Shown: piece after piece, positions 56,301-62,634 of the stretch
How the letters are laid out: each line of letters starts with the position of its first letter
Numbering within the stretch: position 1 is the stretch's first letter
Origin: Micromonospora sp. NBRC 110009
GTDB lineage: Bacteria > Actinomycetota > Actinomycetes > Mycobacteriales > Micromonosporaceae
Direction of reading: 5' to 3'
DNA length: 64,000 nucleotides
Assembly (NCBI RefSeq): GCF_030518795.1
Contig: NZ_CP130427.1
Location: 6,944,001 to 7,008,000 of the forward strand
Translations under genes and position numbers: made by a program
The notes under the pieces: generated by a model
The model's input: only the letters and a program-made list of their open reading frames with translations
The model's database searches: none
Told to the model about the DNA's origin: nothing

Positions 56301-56575
56301 GGGACGGGGCGGGGTCTCGGGCCGGTGGGCGGCGTCCCGCCGCGCGGGGGCGGCACCGCGCCGGGCGGCGGCGCGGACGGGTCGCCGTCCGGGCCGAGCT
56401 CGCCACGCTGCTGCTTCGCCGTGCGCAGGTCGTCGATCCAGCCGAACTCCTCGCCGGCGGTCGCCTCGTCCGGCTCGGCGTCGGCCCTGCCCCGCCCCCA
56501 CCGGCGGCCCTTGGCACGCGGGTCGCGCCGCTCCTCCGGGCCGTCCTCGGGCCCCTCCGGACCACGCGCCATCAC
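53333..56575 (-). CDS. Large proline-rich membrane protein with giant disordered N-terminal tail
   Basis: This is a 1,080-residue type II membrane protein. Residues 1 to about 880 are a low-complexity Pro/Gly/Arg/Ala tail with recurrent units of the form PATRTGRRxAxExPATRxGRR and VSGAGRRS. A single transmembrane helix follows (about 884-906, MGILALVSLVLLGAVPLYFG). A C-terminal extracytoplasmic domain of about 170 residues has cysteines (WCLEDC, CPEQ, YTCWR, DPTC, KCTG) that may pair. The tail would be cytoplasmic. It may form a scaffold or condensate and demands EF-P for translation. The GTG at 56575 overlaps the rarA stop as GTGA, with a possible ATG three bases on. Confidence 0.75.
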   Translation of the reverse strand: MMARGPEGPEDGPEERRDPRAKGRRWGRGRADAEPDEATAGEEFGWIDDLRTAKQQRGELGPDGDPSAPPPGAVPPPRGGTPPTGPRPRPVPPTPEPPRGARPGAVPPPAAGRPGPDGSPVRRGPADTGPATPPVRPGGPEPAAARRRPADGPRPGPAEPGRHPAEPPRRTGDGPTNQHPPASPAAGRMSGPAGQPGRVAPPAGPGVGRGAPLPPAGPAPDPGRGGPPPGSGPDRAGRAAPPNPDRGRGGPERPGQGSGAGWPPPGPNVPPPGPRVAVPPSPRGRHGSDGPDGPASGPQPGGGDPAARPVSGAGRRSVPDGVEAGVRPVSGAGRRSLPDDADPGVRPVSGNGRRAAEPGTGRAGVPSARAATPGPGYPVGDPVTGVARPDDPEPRRRRAQPDPAAAGGSRVDGPVGGRAGGRRRADEPDQPVVVPHSGNAPPVPGVPADGPATSTGRRAAPDAPAGRRATPDGPAMPGRPGAPEDPTTRTGRRAAAEDPATRTGRRVAPDGPATPAGRGRSPDETLPPAGRRAAAEDPATRAGRRAAGEEPAGRRAAPEPSDGRRSAAAAAPGPRRAGREETDEPRPQRPERPADWLRQAGRTTHTDPAMPVIGRPTGSPVGEPTTGRRGTPADPDRAPSGRAGAPAGPPMPPDPSGSARGAARPGPTGRPAGSAATGRIAGPDVDRTGGLPSGGDPARTGGLPAGRPGPAPTPSGRSGPAGGDPRGAAPARGAARPGPDGPGRTPGTEGRSGQPGGEPGPRAGTGGPGVARAAAAVTRPGGPDERPAGRATPHAPEPNRPGPGGPGAVPPAGPGGPAVARAAAVVPSMEPAGPRPGPADGPGPALRRAEAEPADDGAATPAGGLRGARSELRRQMRQRRRLRMGILALVSLVLLGAVPLYFGLRTLSRDPVFDTLDQLAVPSWAAAKTVDNVSGSRWCLEDCRLRERTVESQQAWKETAQVYQQALTRDGWRRWKVSRCPEQPVKGSYTCWRRDELTLDLWVRDPTCVPPPVDGEPAPSPAPSPAAGKCTGSLVSVKVRNAIDDERTGPQPSTDPSLTGEDPYPTLTDDPLGELTRSPS

Positions 56576-58050
56576 TGCTGACCCTCCTCGACGGCGTCGC
56601 TGCCGCCCTCGTTCGCCCCGTCGACCTGCTCCGGACCCGCCGGGCGACCACCGTTGGCGGCCGCCGGTGCCGGCAGCCCGCGCACGATCCGGCGCAGCAG
56701 CGGCAGCCGGGTGGCCACCGCGCGCTCCGCGCCGTGGCCGCTGGGCCGGTAGTAGTCGGTCCCGACGAGATCGTCCGGAGCGTACTGCTGGGTGACCACC
56801 CCACGCTGGTCGTCGTGCGGGTAGCGATAACCGGCGCCGTGGCCCAGCCCGCGGGCGCCGGCGTAGTGCGCGTCCCGCAGCCCGCGCGGCACCTGCCCGC
56901 CCCGGCCGGCGCGCACGTCGGCGATGGCCGCGCCGATCGCCGTGGTCGCCGAGTTGGACTTCGGCGCGGTGGCCAGGTGGATCACCGCCTGGGCGAGGTT
57001 GAGCTGCGCCTCGGGCAGCCCGACGTACTCCACGGCGTGCGCGGCGGCGGTGGCCACGGTGAGCGCGGTGGGGTCGGCCATGCCGACGTCCTCGCTGGCG
57101 AAGATGACCATGCGCCGGGCGATGAACCGGGCGTCCTCGCCGGCCACCAGCATCCGGGCCAGCCAGTGCAGCGCCGCGTCCACGTCCGAACCGCGCATGC
57201 TCTTGATGAACGCGCTGGTCACGTCGTAGTGGGCGTCGCCGTCGCGGTCGTACCGTACGGCGGCGACGTCGACGGCCTGCTCGGCGGTGGCCAGGTCGAT
57301 CCGGCCGGCGCCGCGCGCGGTCGCGGTGGCGGCCGCCGCCTCCAGGGCGGTCAGCGCCTTGCGGACGTCACCGCCGGCGAGGCGGACGAGGTGGTCCTCC
57401 GCCTCGGCCGCCAGGGTGAGCGCGCCGGCCAGCCCGCGCTCGTCGGCGACCGCGCGGCGCAGCAGGCCGCGCACGGCGTCGTCGTCCAGTGGCTGGAGGG
57501 TGAGCAGCACGCAGCGGGACAGCAGCGGCGAGATGACCGAGAAGTACGGATTTTCGGTGGTCGCCGCGAGCAGGGTCACCGTCCGGTCCTCGACCGCGGC
57601 GAGGAGCGAATCCTGCTGGGTCTTGCTGAACCGGTGCACCTCGTCGATGAAGAGCACGGTCGGCGGCCCGCCGGCGCGGCGCTGCCGCCGGGCGGTGTCG
57701 ATCACGGCCCGGACGTCCTTCACCCCGGCCGTCAGCGCGGACATGGCGACGAAGCGGCGGTCGGTGGCGCCGGCCACCAGGTGGGCGATGGTGGTCTTGC
57801 CGCTGCCGGGCGGCCCCCAGAGGATCACCGACATCGGCGCGGCGCCCTCGACGAGCTGGCGCAGCGGGGCGCCCGGAGCGAGCAGGTGGTCCTGCCCGAC
57901 CAGCTCGTCGATGCTGGCCGGCCGCATCCGGACGGGCAGCGGCGAGTCCGCCCGGGTGGCGGAGAACGCGTCGACGCCACCGGAACCCGTGGGGGCGCCG
58001 GGCGGCGCTCCGGCGGGTTCGCCGAGGGTGAAAAGGGCGTCGGACTCCAT
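56572..58050 (-). CDS. rarA: Replication-associated recombination protein A (RarA/MgsA)
   Basis: RarA is an AAA+ clamp-loader relative that acts at stalled forks. The 492-residue protein has Walker A GPPGSGKTT (79-87), Walker B VLFIDEVHRF (132-140), TTENPYFSVISPLLSRC with the sensor and arginine finger, and the C-terminal tetramerisation region (DALHWLARMLVAGEDARFIARRM). The C-terminal tail is a polar extension. ATG 58050 was chosen. A TACTGT -10 hexamer lies seven bases before it (58063-58058), suggesting a leaderless transcript. It is coupled to the proline-rich gene downstream. Confidence 0.93.
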   Translation of the reverse strand: MESDALFTLGEPAGAPPGAPTGSGGVDAFSATRADSPLPVRMRPASIDELVGQDHLLAPGAPLRQLVEGAAPMSVILWGPPGSGKTTIAHLVAGATDRRFVAMSALTAGVKDVRAVIDTARRQRRAGGPPTVLFIDEVHRFSKTQQDSLLAAVEDRTVTLLAATTENPYFSVISPLLSRCVLLTLQPLDDDAVRGLLRRAVADERGLAGALTLAAEAEDHLVRLAGGDVRKALTALEAAAATATARGAGRIDLATAEQAVDVAAVRYDRDGDAHYDVTSAFIKSMRGSDVDAALHWLARMLVAGEDARFIARRMVIFASEDVGMADPTALTVATAAAHAVEYVGLPEAQLNLAQAVIHLATAPKSNSATTAIGAAIADVRAGRGGQVPRGLRDAHYAGARGLGHGAGYRYPHDDQRGVVTQQYAPDDLVGTDYYRPSGHGAERAVATRLPLLRRIVRGLPAPAAANGGRPAGPEQVDGANEGGSDAVEEGQQ

Positions 58051-58063
58051 CCCGAGAACAGTA

Positions 58064-58110
58064 CCGGGCCCGGCCGACGACGCTGGAATCGCGCCGTGGG
58101 CCGGGCCCGG
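58064..58110 (-). terminator. Hairpin after the small membrane gene
   Basis: A perfect 12-bp stem CCGGGCCCGGCC/GGCCGGGCCCGG with a 23-base loop begins 15 bases past the stop at 58125 on the minus strand and directly precedes the rarA promoter. Confidence 0.65.
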
Positions 58111-58124
58111 GTGATCGGTTCCGG

Positions 58125-58337
58125 TCAGCCGCGACCCGGCCGCCGGCCCCGGTACCAGCGGCCGCCGCCGGCGCCGCGCGGACCGGCGCCGACCCCGGCC
58201 AGGTAGAGGGCGAGCAGCAAGAAACCGATCAGGCTGAGGGTCTGGTAGTTGAACAGGTCGGGGGCGCCGAGGTTGGTGTTCAGGAAGTCGAGCAACAGCG
58301 CGAGGCCGAACACGATGGCCGCGAGAATGGCGAGCAT
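58125..58337 (-). CDS. Small two-helix membrane protein (hypothetical)
   Basis: This is a 70-residue protein with two predicted transmembrane helices (about 3-18 and 34-50) and a Gly/Arg-rich tail (GGGRWYRGRRPGRG). The ATG at 58337 has GGAGGAAC at good spacing. The gene stands between the pseudogene and rarA. Its function is not recognised. Very short proteins of this shape are frequent in actinobacteria. Confidence 0.6.
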   Translation of the reverse strand: MLAILAAIVFGLALLLDFLNTNLGAPDLFNYQTLSLIGFLLLALYLAGVGAGPRGAGGGRWYRGRRPGRG

Positions 58338-58446
58338 TGTCGTTCCTCCGGTGGGGGGTCCCAGTAGGTCGGCGTGGGATGTACCCGATCGGTCTGTTCG
58401 TCAATCTCCACCCTGGACCGATCCGGCCCGCCGGCCGGGCGCCGCG

Positions 58447-58849
58447 TCACCGGTCGGTGGCGAGGATCGCGTAGCGCACCGAGTCCCACCAGCATCTCGG
58501 TGCCGAGACCCCGGCCCCAGTGGTCGGCGTGCACCACGTAGCCGATCTCCCCGCGCCGGTGCTGCGGGCTCTCCACGGTCAGGGTGCCCATCCCGACCAG
58601 CCGGTCCCCCTCGACAGCGGCCAGCCGGTACACCGGCCGCGGCTCGGCGTCGGCCTCGGCCCGCCACGCCGGCACGGCGTCCCGGACCTCATCGGGCGAG
58701 GGCGGCTGCTCGTCCAGCACCCGGTCGAACACGCGCGGCTCGGTCATCAGCGCGTACAGCGGCGCGACGTCGGCGTCGTCCAGTTCACGCAGCGCGCAGC
58801 GGGGGCCGGCGAGTCGTACCGGTCGAACGGAGCGGACGGGGTCACGAAT
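58447..58849 (-). pseudogene. GNAT acetyltransferase remnant with an internal deletion
   Basis: The 5' part encodes RPVRLAGPRCALRELDD, IGYVVHADHWGRGLGTEM, the GNAT acetyl-CoA motif. Immediately after this, the continuation of the gene appears in another reading frame as WWDSVRYAILATDR followed by a stop at 58447-58449, a typical GNAT C-terminus. The middle segment that normally separates the two (roughly 40-50 codons) is missing, and the frame is lost. There is also no usable ATG, GTG or TTG start in frame after a good ribosome binding site (GAGAGGAG at about 58850-58857). It is best read as a pseudogene. It is divergent from an intact GNAT gene. Confidence 0.7.
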
Positions 58850-58871
58850 TCTCCTCTCGTAGGCTGGCGGC

Positions 58872-59612
58872 ATGATCACTGCCGACCAGGTCCTGGTGGG
58901 TCGGGACGCCCTGCTCGCCGCCGCCGGCCACCACCCGTACGCCCGGCACGCGCTCTGGCGCGAACACGAGCCGCAGGGGTGGCGACGCGACGGCGCGGTG
59001 GGCTGGCTGCTCCCGCCGGAGCAGGGGCCGGCCGGCGGGGCGCTGGGGCCGGCCGGGGCGGCGCTGGAGGTCTTCGGCGATCTGGTCGCGGACGGGACCC
59101 TGCACGCCGGCCAGTGGCTGCACCTGCCCCGGACCTCGGCGGACGAGGTGGCCGGGCGGTTCTCCGTCGCCCGGCTCGACGAGTGGGACTTCCTCTGGAC
59201 CACGACGGCCCCGCCACCGCAGGACGGGGAGGAGCGGGTGGTCCGGCTTACCGAGGCCGACCACCCGGCCCTCGACGCCCTGATCGAAGGCTCCTTCCCC
59301 ACCACGACCTCCCGCCCGGGCGACCCGCGCATCGTCGACTGGTACGGCATCCGGGACGGCGACCGCCTGGTCGCCTGCGGGGCGGACCGCAGCCGGGGCG
59401 ACGTCGGCTTCCTCGCCGGCCTCACCGTGGCGCCCGACCAACGGGGCGGGGGCCTCGGCGCGGCGCTGACCGCCGGGATGACCCGAACCCTGCTCGGCCG
59501 GTACGACCACGTGGCGCTCGGCGTCTACACCGACAATGTCGGCGCCATCCGCCTCTACCACCGCCTCGGCTACACCGGCACCGAGCCCCGCACCTCCGTC
59601 CACCTGGGCTGA
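58872..59612 (+). CDS. GNAT family N-acetyltransferase
   Basis: This is a 246-residue protein. The C-terminal GNAT fold has the acetyl-CoA loop VAPDQRGGGLGAALTAGMTRTLL and the late motif LGVYTDNVGAIRLYHRLGYTGTEP. The N-terminal half (about 1-115) is a separate region of unknown role. The substrate cannot be deduced. The ATG at 58872 is 22 bases from the nearest start of the opposite-strand pseudogene. The short gap to the convergent MFS gene (59613-59634) holds no hairpin. Confidence 0.85.
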   Translation: MITADQVLVGRDALLAAAGHHPYARHALWREHEPQGWRRDGAVGWLLPPEQGPAGGALGPAGAALEVFGDLVADGTLHAGQWLHLPRTSADEVAGRFSVARLDEWDFLWTTTAPPPQDGEERVVRLTEADHPALDALIEGSFPTTTSRPGDPRIVDWYGIRDGDRLVACGADRSRGDVGFLAGLTVAPDQRGGGLGAALTAGMTRTLLGRYDHVALGVYTDNVGAIRLYHRLGYTGTEPRTSVHLG

Positions 59613-59634
59613 CGCTCTCTCCCGGCCGCCACCG

Positions 59635-61053
59635 TCAGGCGGGCCGGGTGCCGGCACCGGCTGCGGGCGCCGGCTGCGAGGTCGGGACGGCCACCGGCGC
59701 GGGGCCGGCAAGGCTGCCGTCGGGGCCGGTCGCCGCGAGACTCGCCCCGGACGGGACCCCTTCGGCCGCCGCTGGCGCCTGCTCCCCCGGCGTGGCCGGC
59801 TCGCCGGCGCCGGACGCGGCGGCCCGGCTCGCCCGCCAGGCCGGCAGGTAGAGCGGCGCGCCCAGGGCGAGCACCACCCCGCCGACCAGCATGGCGAGGC
59901 TGACGCTGGTGCGGTCGGCGAGGGCGGTCAGGACGACCCCGCCGAGCGCCCCGGCCGGCATGCCCATCATCGAGTTCAGCGAGAGCACGCTGGTCCGGTT
60001 CGGGCCGTCGACCTGCCGGTGCAGCAGCCCCATGTGCAGTGGGTTCGACGCGCCGTGCACGGTGTAGCAGGCCAGATAGGCGACGATCACCCCGACCGGG
60101 CCGGCGAGCAGGCCCATGCCGACCACCGTCGCGCCCTGGAGGATCCGCATCAGCGCGGCGGCGGGCGCGGCGCCCAGTCGGCGCAGCAGGAACGGAGTGA
60201 GCGCGGCGCCGGCGGCGTTGGCCAGCCAGGCCGCCGAGCCGGCCGGCCCGAGCAGGGCGGCGGCGCGATCCGCGCTGCCGACCACTTCGGAGAGCCGGAC
60301 CGGCAGCAACGACTCGAACGTGACCATGCCGAAGCCCCAGAAGAGCTCGACCGCGACGAGCGCGAGCAGCACCCGGGAGCGGCGGAGCAGGCCGACCGCC
60401 TGGCCGACCATCCGGGGCGCCTCGGCCACCGAGGCGCGCAGCGCGCCGACGCCCTTGGCCGGCCGGTGCTCGACCAGCATCACCAGCAACGCCACGACCG
60501 AGACCGCCTGCAGGGCGATGGCGACCAGCAGCGGCAGGGCCAGCGCGCTGATCGGGCCGACCGGGCCGAGCGCGACCAGCCCGCCGCTGAGCAGCGCGCC
60601 GGCGCCGATGGCGAGGCCGATGACGGTGCCGGCCCAGCCCAGGCCGCGCTCGTACTCGGCGTCCGGATCGGCGGCGAGGGTGGCGTCGACGTACCAGGAC
60701 TCCAGGGGACCGCTGTCCAGCGCCCGGTAGACGCCCTGCAACGCCCAGGACAGGAAGAAGAGCCAGAACGAGTCGGCCAGGGCGAAGATGGCGAGGGATA
60801 CCAGGCCGACCAGCCAGGCGACGGCGAGCACCGGCTTGCGACCGAGGGCGTCGGCGAGGCCGCCGGTGGGCAACTCCAGCGCGAGGATGACCAGGCCCTG
60901 GGCGGTGCCGATCAGACCGATCTCTGACAGCGACAAGCCACGCTCCTGCATCAGCAGGATCATCACCGGGATCATCAGGCCGCCGGGCAGCCAGCGCAGG
61001 GCGTACAGGGTGAGGTAGCGGAACCGGACCTGGCGTACGGACAGGGTGCTCAC
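59635..61053 (-). CDS. MFS transporter
   Basis: This is a 472-residue major facilitator with about 12 transmembrane segments. The first pair ends in the loop GLADALGRKPVLAVAW, which matches the MFS signature (GxxxDxxGRK). The C-terminal 70 residues are a disordered Pro/Ala tail. Substrates are unknown, but pairing with an ArsR-family regulator suggests drug or metabolite efflux. The GTG at 61053 overlaps the regulator stop as GTGA, so both are expressed together. Confidence 0.85.
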   Translation of the reverse strand: MSTLSVRQVRFRYLTLYALRWLPGGLMIPVMILLMQERGLSLSEIGLIGTAQGLVILALELPTGGLADALGRKPVLAVAWLVGLVSLAIFALADSFWLFFLSWALQGVYRALDSGPLESWYVDATLAADPDAEYERGLGWAGTVIGLAIGAGALLSGGLVALGPVGPISALALPLLVAIALQAVSVVALLVMLVEHRPAKGVGALRASVAEAPRMVGQAVGLLRRSRVLLALVAVELFWGFGMVTFESLLPVRLSEVVGSADRAAALLGPAGSAAWLANAAGAALTPFLLRRLGAAPAAALMRILQGATVVGMGLLAGPVGVIVAYLACYTVHGASNPLHMGLLHRQVDGPNRTSVLSLNSMMGMPAGALGGVVLTALADRTSVSLAMLVGGVVLALGAPLYLPAWRASRAAASGAGEPATPGEQAPAAAEGVPSGASLAATGPDGSLAGPAPVAVPTSQPAPAAGAGTRPA

Positions 61054-61676
61054 GGCTTCTCCTCTGCGGTCGGTGGGGTGGCGGGCCGCAGGTCCGCCGG
61101 GAGCGGCAGGGCGGCGAGGTAGATCTGCACCTGCTCGGCGCCGGGCTCGGTGGGGTCGGCCTCCTCGCGGTAGCGATCGAGGATCTGCCACAGGTCGGCC
61201 TTCAGCGCCTCGAGCCGGGCGTGCGGGATCGTCATGAAGATGTCGCCCATGCCGAAGGCGTCGCGCCAGGCGGGCGACCACTCGTGGCGGACGGCGAACC
61301 ACCGCTCGGCGATCTCGGCGAACTGCCGCACCTGTTCCCCCTCGATCCACTCGATGGCGGCGCGGGCGTCCGGGTCGTCGTCGAAGTCGGTCGGCTCCCA
61401 GTTGGTCACGTCGTGTGCGGCCCGCCAGAACCGCTGCCGGCCGGTGCCGAGATCCGGGTCCTCCGCGACCAGGCCGACCTCGGCGAGCTGGCGCAGGTGG
61501 TAGCTGGTGGCTCCGGTGTTGGTGCCGAGCAGCTCGGCCAGCTTCGTGGCGGTCGCCGGGCCCCGGACCCGCAGCGCGCCGAGCAGTCGCGTGCGCAGGG
61601 GGTGCGCCAGGACGCGCACCTGCTGGTGAGAGAGCCGCACGGCGCGCGGCGCCGGAAGCCTGTCGTCGTTCCCCAT
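61050..61676 (-). CDS. ArsR-family winged-helix transcriptional regulator
   Basis: This is a 208-residue regulator. The winged-helix region (about 13-85) contains LSHQQVRVLAHPLRTRLLGALR, ATKLAELLGTNTGATSYHLRQLAEVGLV and the wing. The C-terminal extension (about 90-208) may bind an effector. ATG 61676 was chosen because a TATTGT -10 hexamer (61689-61684) lies seven bases upstream and no Shine-Dalgarno sequence is present, suggesting a leaderless mRNA. A GTG at 61700 is possible but is inside the operator. It probably represses its own gene and the MFS gene. Confidence 0.85.
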   Translation of the reverse strand: MGNDDRLPAPRAVRLSHQQVRVLAHPLRTRLLGALRVRGPATATKLAELLGTNTGATSYHLRQLAEVGLVAEDPDLGTGRQRFWRAAHDVTNWEPTDFDDDPDARAAIEWIEGEQVRQFAEIAERWFAVRHEWSPAWRDAFGMGDIFMTIPHARLEALKADLWQILDRYREEADPTEPGAEQVQIYLAALPLPADLRPATPPTAEEKP

Positions 61677-61693
61677 GTCTTGCACAATATCTG

Positions 61694-61736
61694 TGCACAC
61701 TTCCTATGCACAAGACTTGTGCATAGGAAGTGTGCA
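61694..61736. promoter_or_regulatory. Large palindromic operator of the ArsR-MFS unit
   Basis: A perfect inverted repeat has arms 61694-61714 and 61716-61736 around a single A (21-bp arms). It overlaps the putative -35 element (TTGTGC, 61713-61708) and is adjacent to the -10 at 61689-61684. TGTGCA or TGCACA half-sites recur at least five times between 61680 and 61740. It is probably the binding site of the adjacent regulator. Confidence 0.75.
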
Positions 61737-61762
61737 AGATCTGACAGGTGACCGGACGAGGG

Positions 61763-62572
61763 TCAGGTGAGCAGTTCCGTGACCCCGCGCAGCCGGGTCC
61801 GGAGCAGGCCCGCGGCCCGCGAGGAGTCGAGCCGTACCTCGCTGGGGCGGTGCACGCCGACCGCGGCGCCGGTGGTGGTCCTCAGCCCGGCCGGATCGAC
61901 GCCGAGCTGCCGGGCGACGAGGAGTCCCAGCTCGGCGCGGCTGACCGCGTCCGGGCCGGCCACGTTGAGCGGGCCGGCGTAGTCGCCGGCCACCAACTCC
62001 AGCACGGCGGCGGCGAGGTCGGTCACGTCGACCGGGCAGCGGAGTTCGTCGGTGAAGAGGGCGGCCCGGCCGGCCAGGGCGTCGCGGCAGAGCTGGATCT
62101 GCTTGCTCCCCTCCCCCACGATCAGCGAGGTCCGCACCAGCACCGCCCCCGGGTCGACCGCTCGCACGGCGGTCTCCGCCGCCGCCTTCGCCGCCCCGTA
62201 CGCGAACACCGGGGACGGCACGTCGTCGTCGCGGTACGGCTCCGGACGCCCGCCGTGCAGGGCGTCGCTGGACAGGTGCACCAGCCGGGCCCCCACCTCG
62301 GCGGACGCGTACGCGACGTGGGCCGCCCCGTCCGCCGTGACCGTCCAGTCGTCGTACCGGTAGGGGGTGCTGACGACGGCCTCAGGGCGTACCTCGGTCA
62401 GCAGCGCGCGCACGGCGGCGCGGTCGGTGACGTCGAGCCGGCGGGTCGCGACGCCCGGCACCCCGACGGCGGCCGAGTGGAAGGTGCCGACCACCCGGTG
62501 CCCGGCCGCGACGGCCTGCCGGCACACCTCGGCGCCGAGGAAGCCGCTGGCCCCCACCACGAGCAGGTTCAT
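61763..62572 (-). CDS. RmlD-like NAD(P)-dependent reductase/epimerase
   Basis: This is a 269-residue short-chain dehydrogenase of the extended type. It has the dinucleotide loop VVGASGFLG (from 5), the catalytic YxxxK (Y125, K129 in FAYGAAKA) and VHLSSDALHGG with the active-site serine region. The pattern VLVRTSLIVGEG and LNVAGPD is typical of RmlD-like sugar-nucleotide reductases. It could make dTDP-rhamnose or an analogue, which might feed the polysaccharide, but no other rml genes are present. The ATG at 62572 has GGGGGACGG upstream. Confidence 0.8.
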   Translation of the reverse strand: MNLLVVGASGFLGAEVCRQAVAAGHRVVGTFHSAAVGVPGVATRRLDVTDRAAVRALLTEVRPEAVVSTPYRYDDWTVTADGAAHVAYASAEVGARLVHLSSDALHGGRPEPYRDDDVPSPVFAYGAAKAAAETAVRAVDPGAVLVRTSLIVGEGSKQIQLCRDALAGRAALFTDELRCPVDVTDLAAAVLELVAGDYAGPLNVAGPDAVSRAELGLLVARQLGVDPAGLRTTTGAAVGVHRPSEVRLDSSRAAGLLRTRLRGVTELLT

Positions 62573-62587
62573 CCGTCCCCCAGACGT

Positions 62588-62622
62588 CGAAGGGCCCGCG
62601 TCATCATGACGCGGGCCCTTCG
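62588..62622. terminator. Perfect hairpin after aspS
   Basis: A 17-bp perfect stem around a single C, sharing the outer core CGAAGGGCCCG with the terminator at 29041-29074. It lies 12 bases past the aspS stop on the minus strand and upstream of the RmlD-like gene. Confidence 0.85.
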
Positions 62623-62634
62623 CCAACGCCAGGA

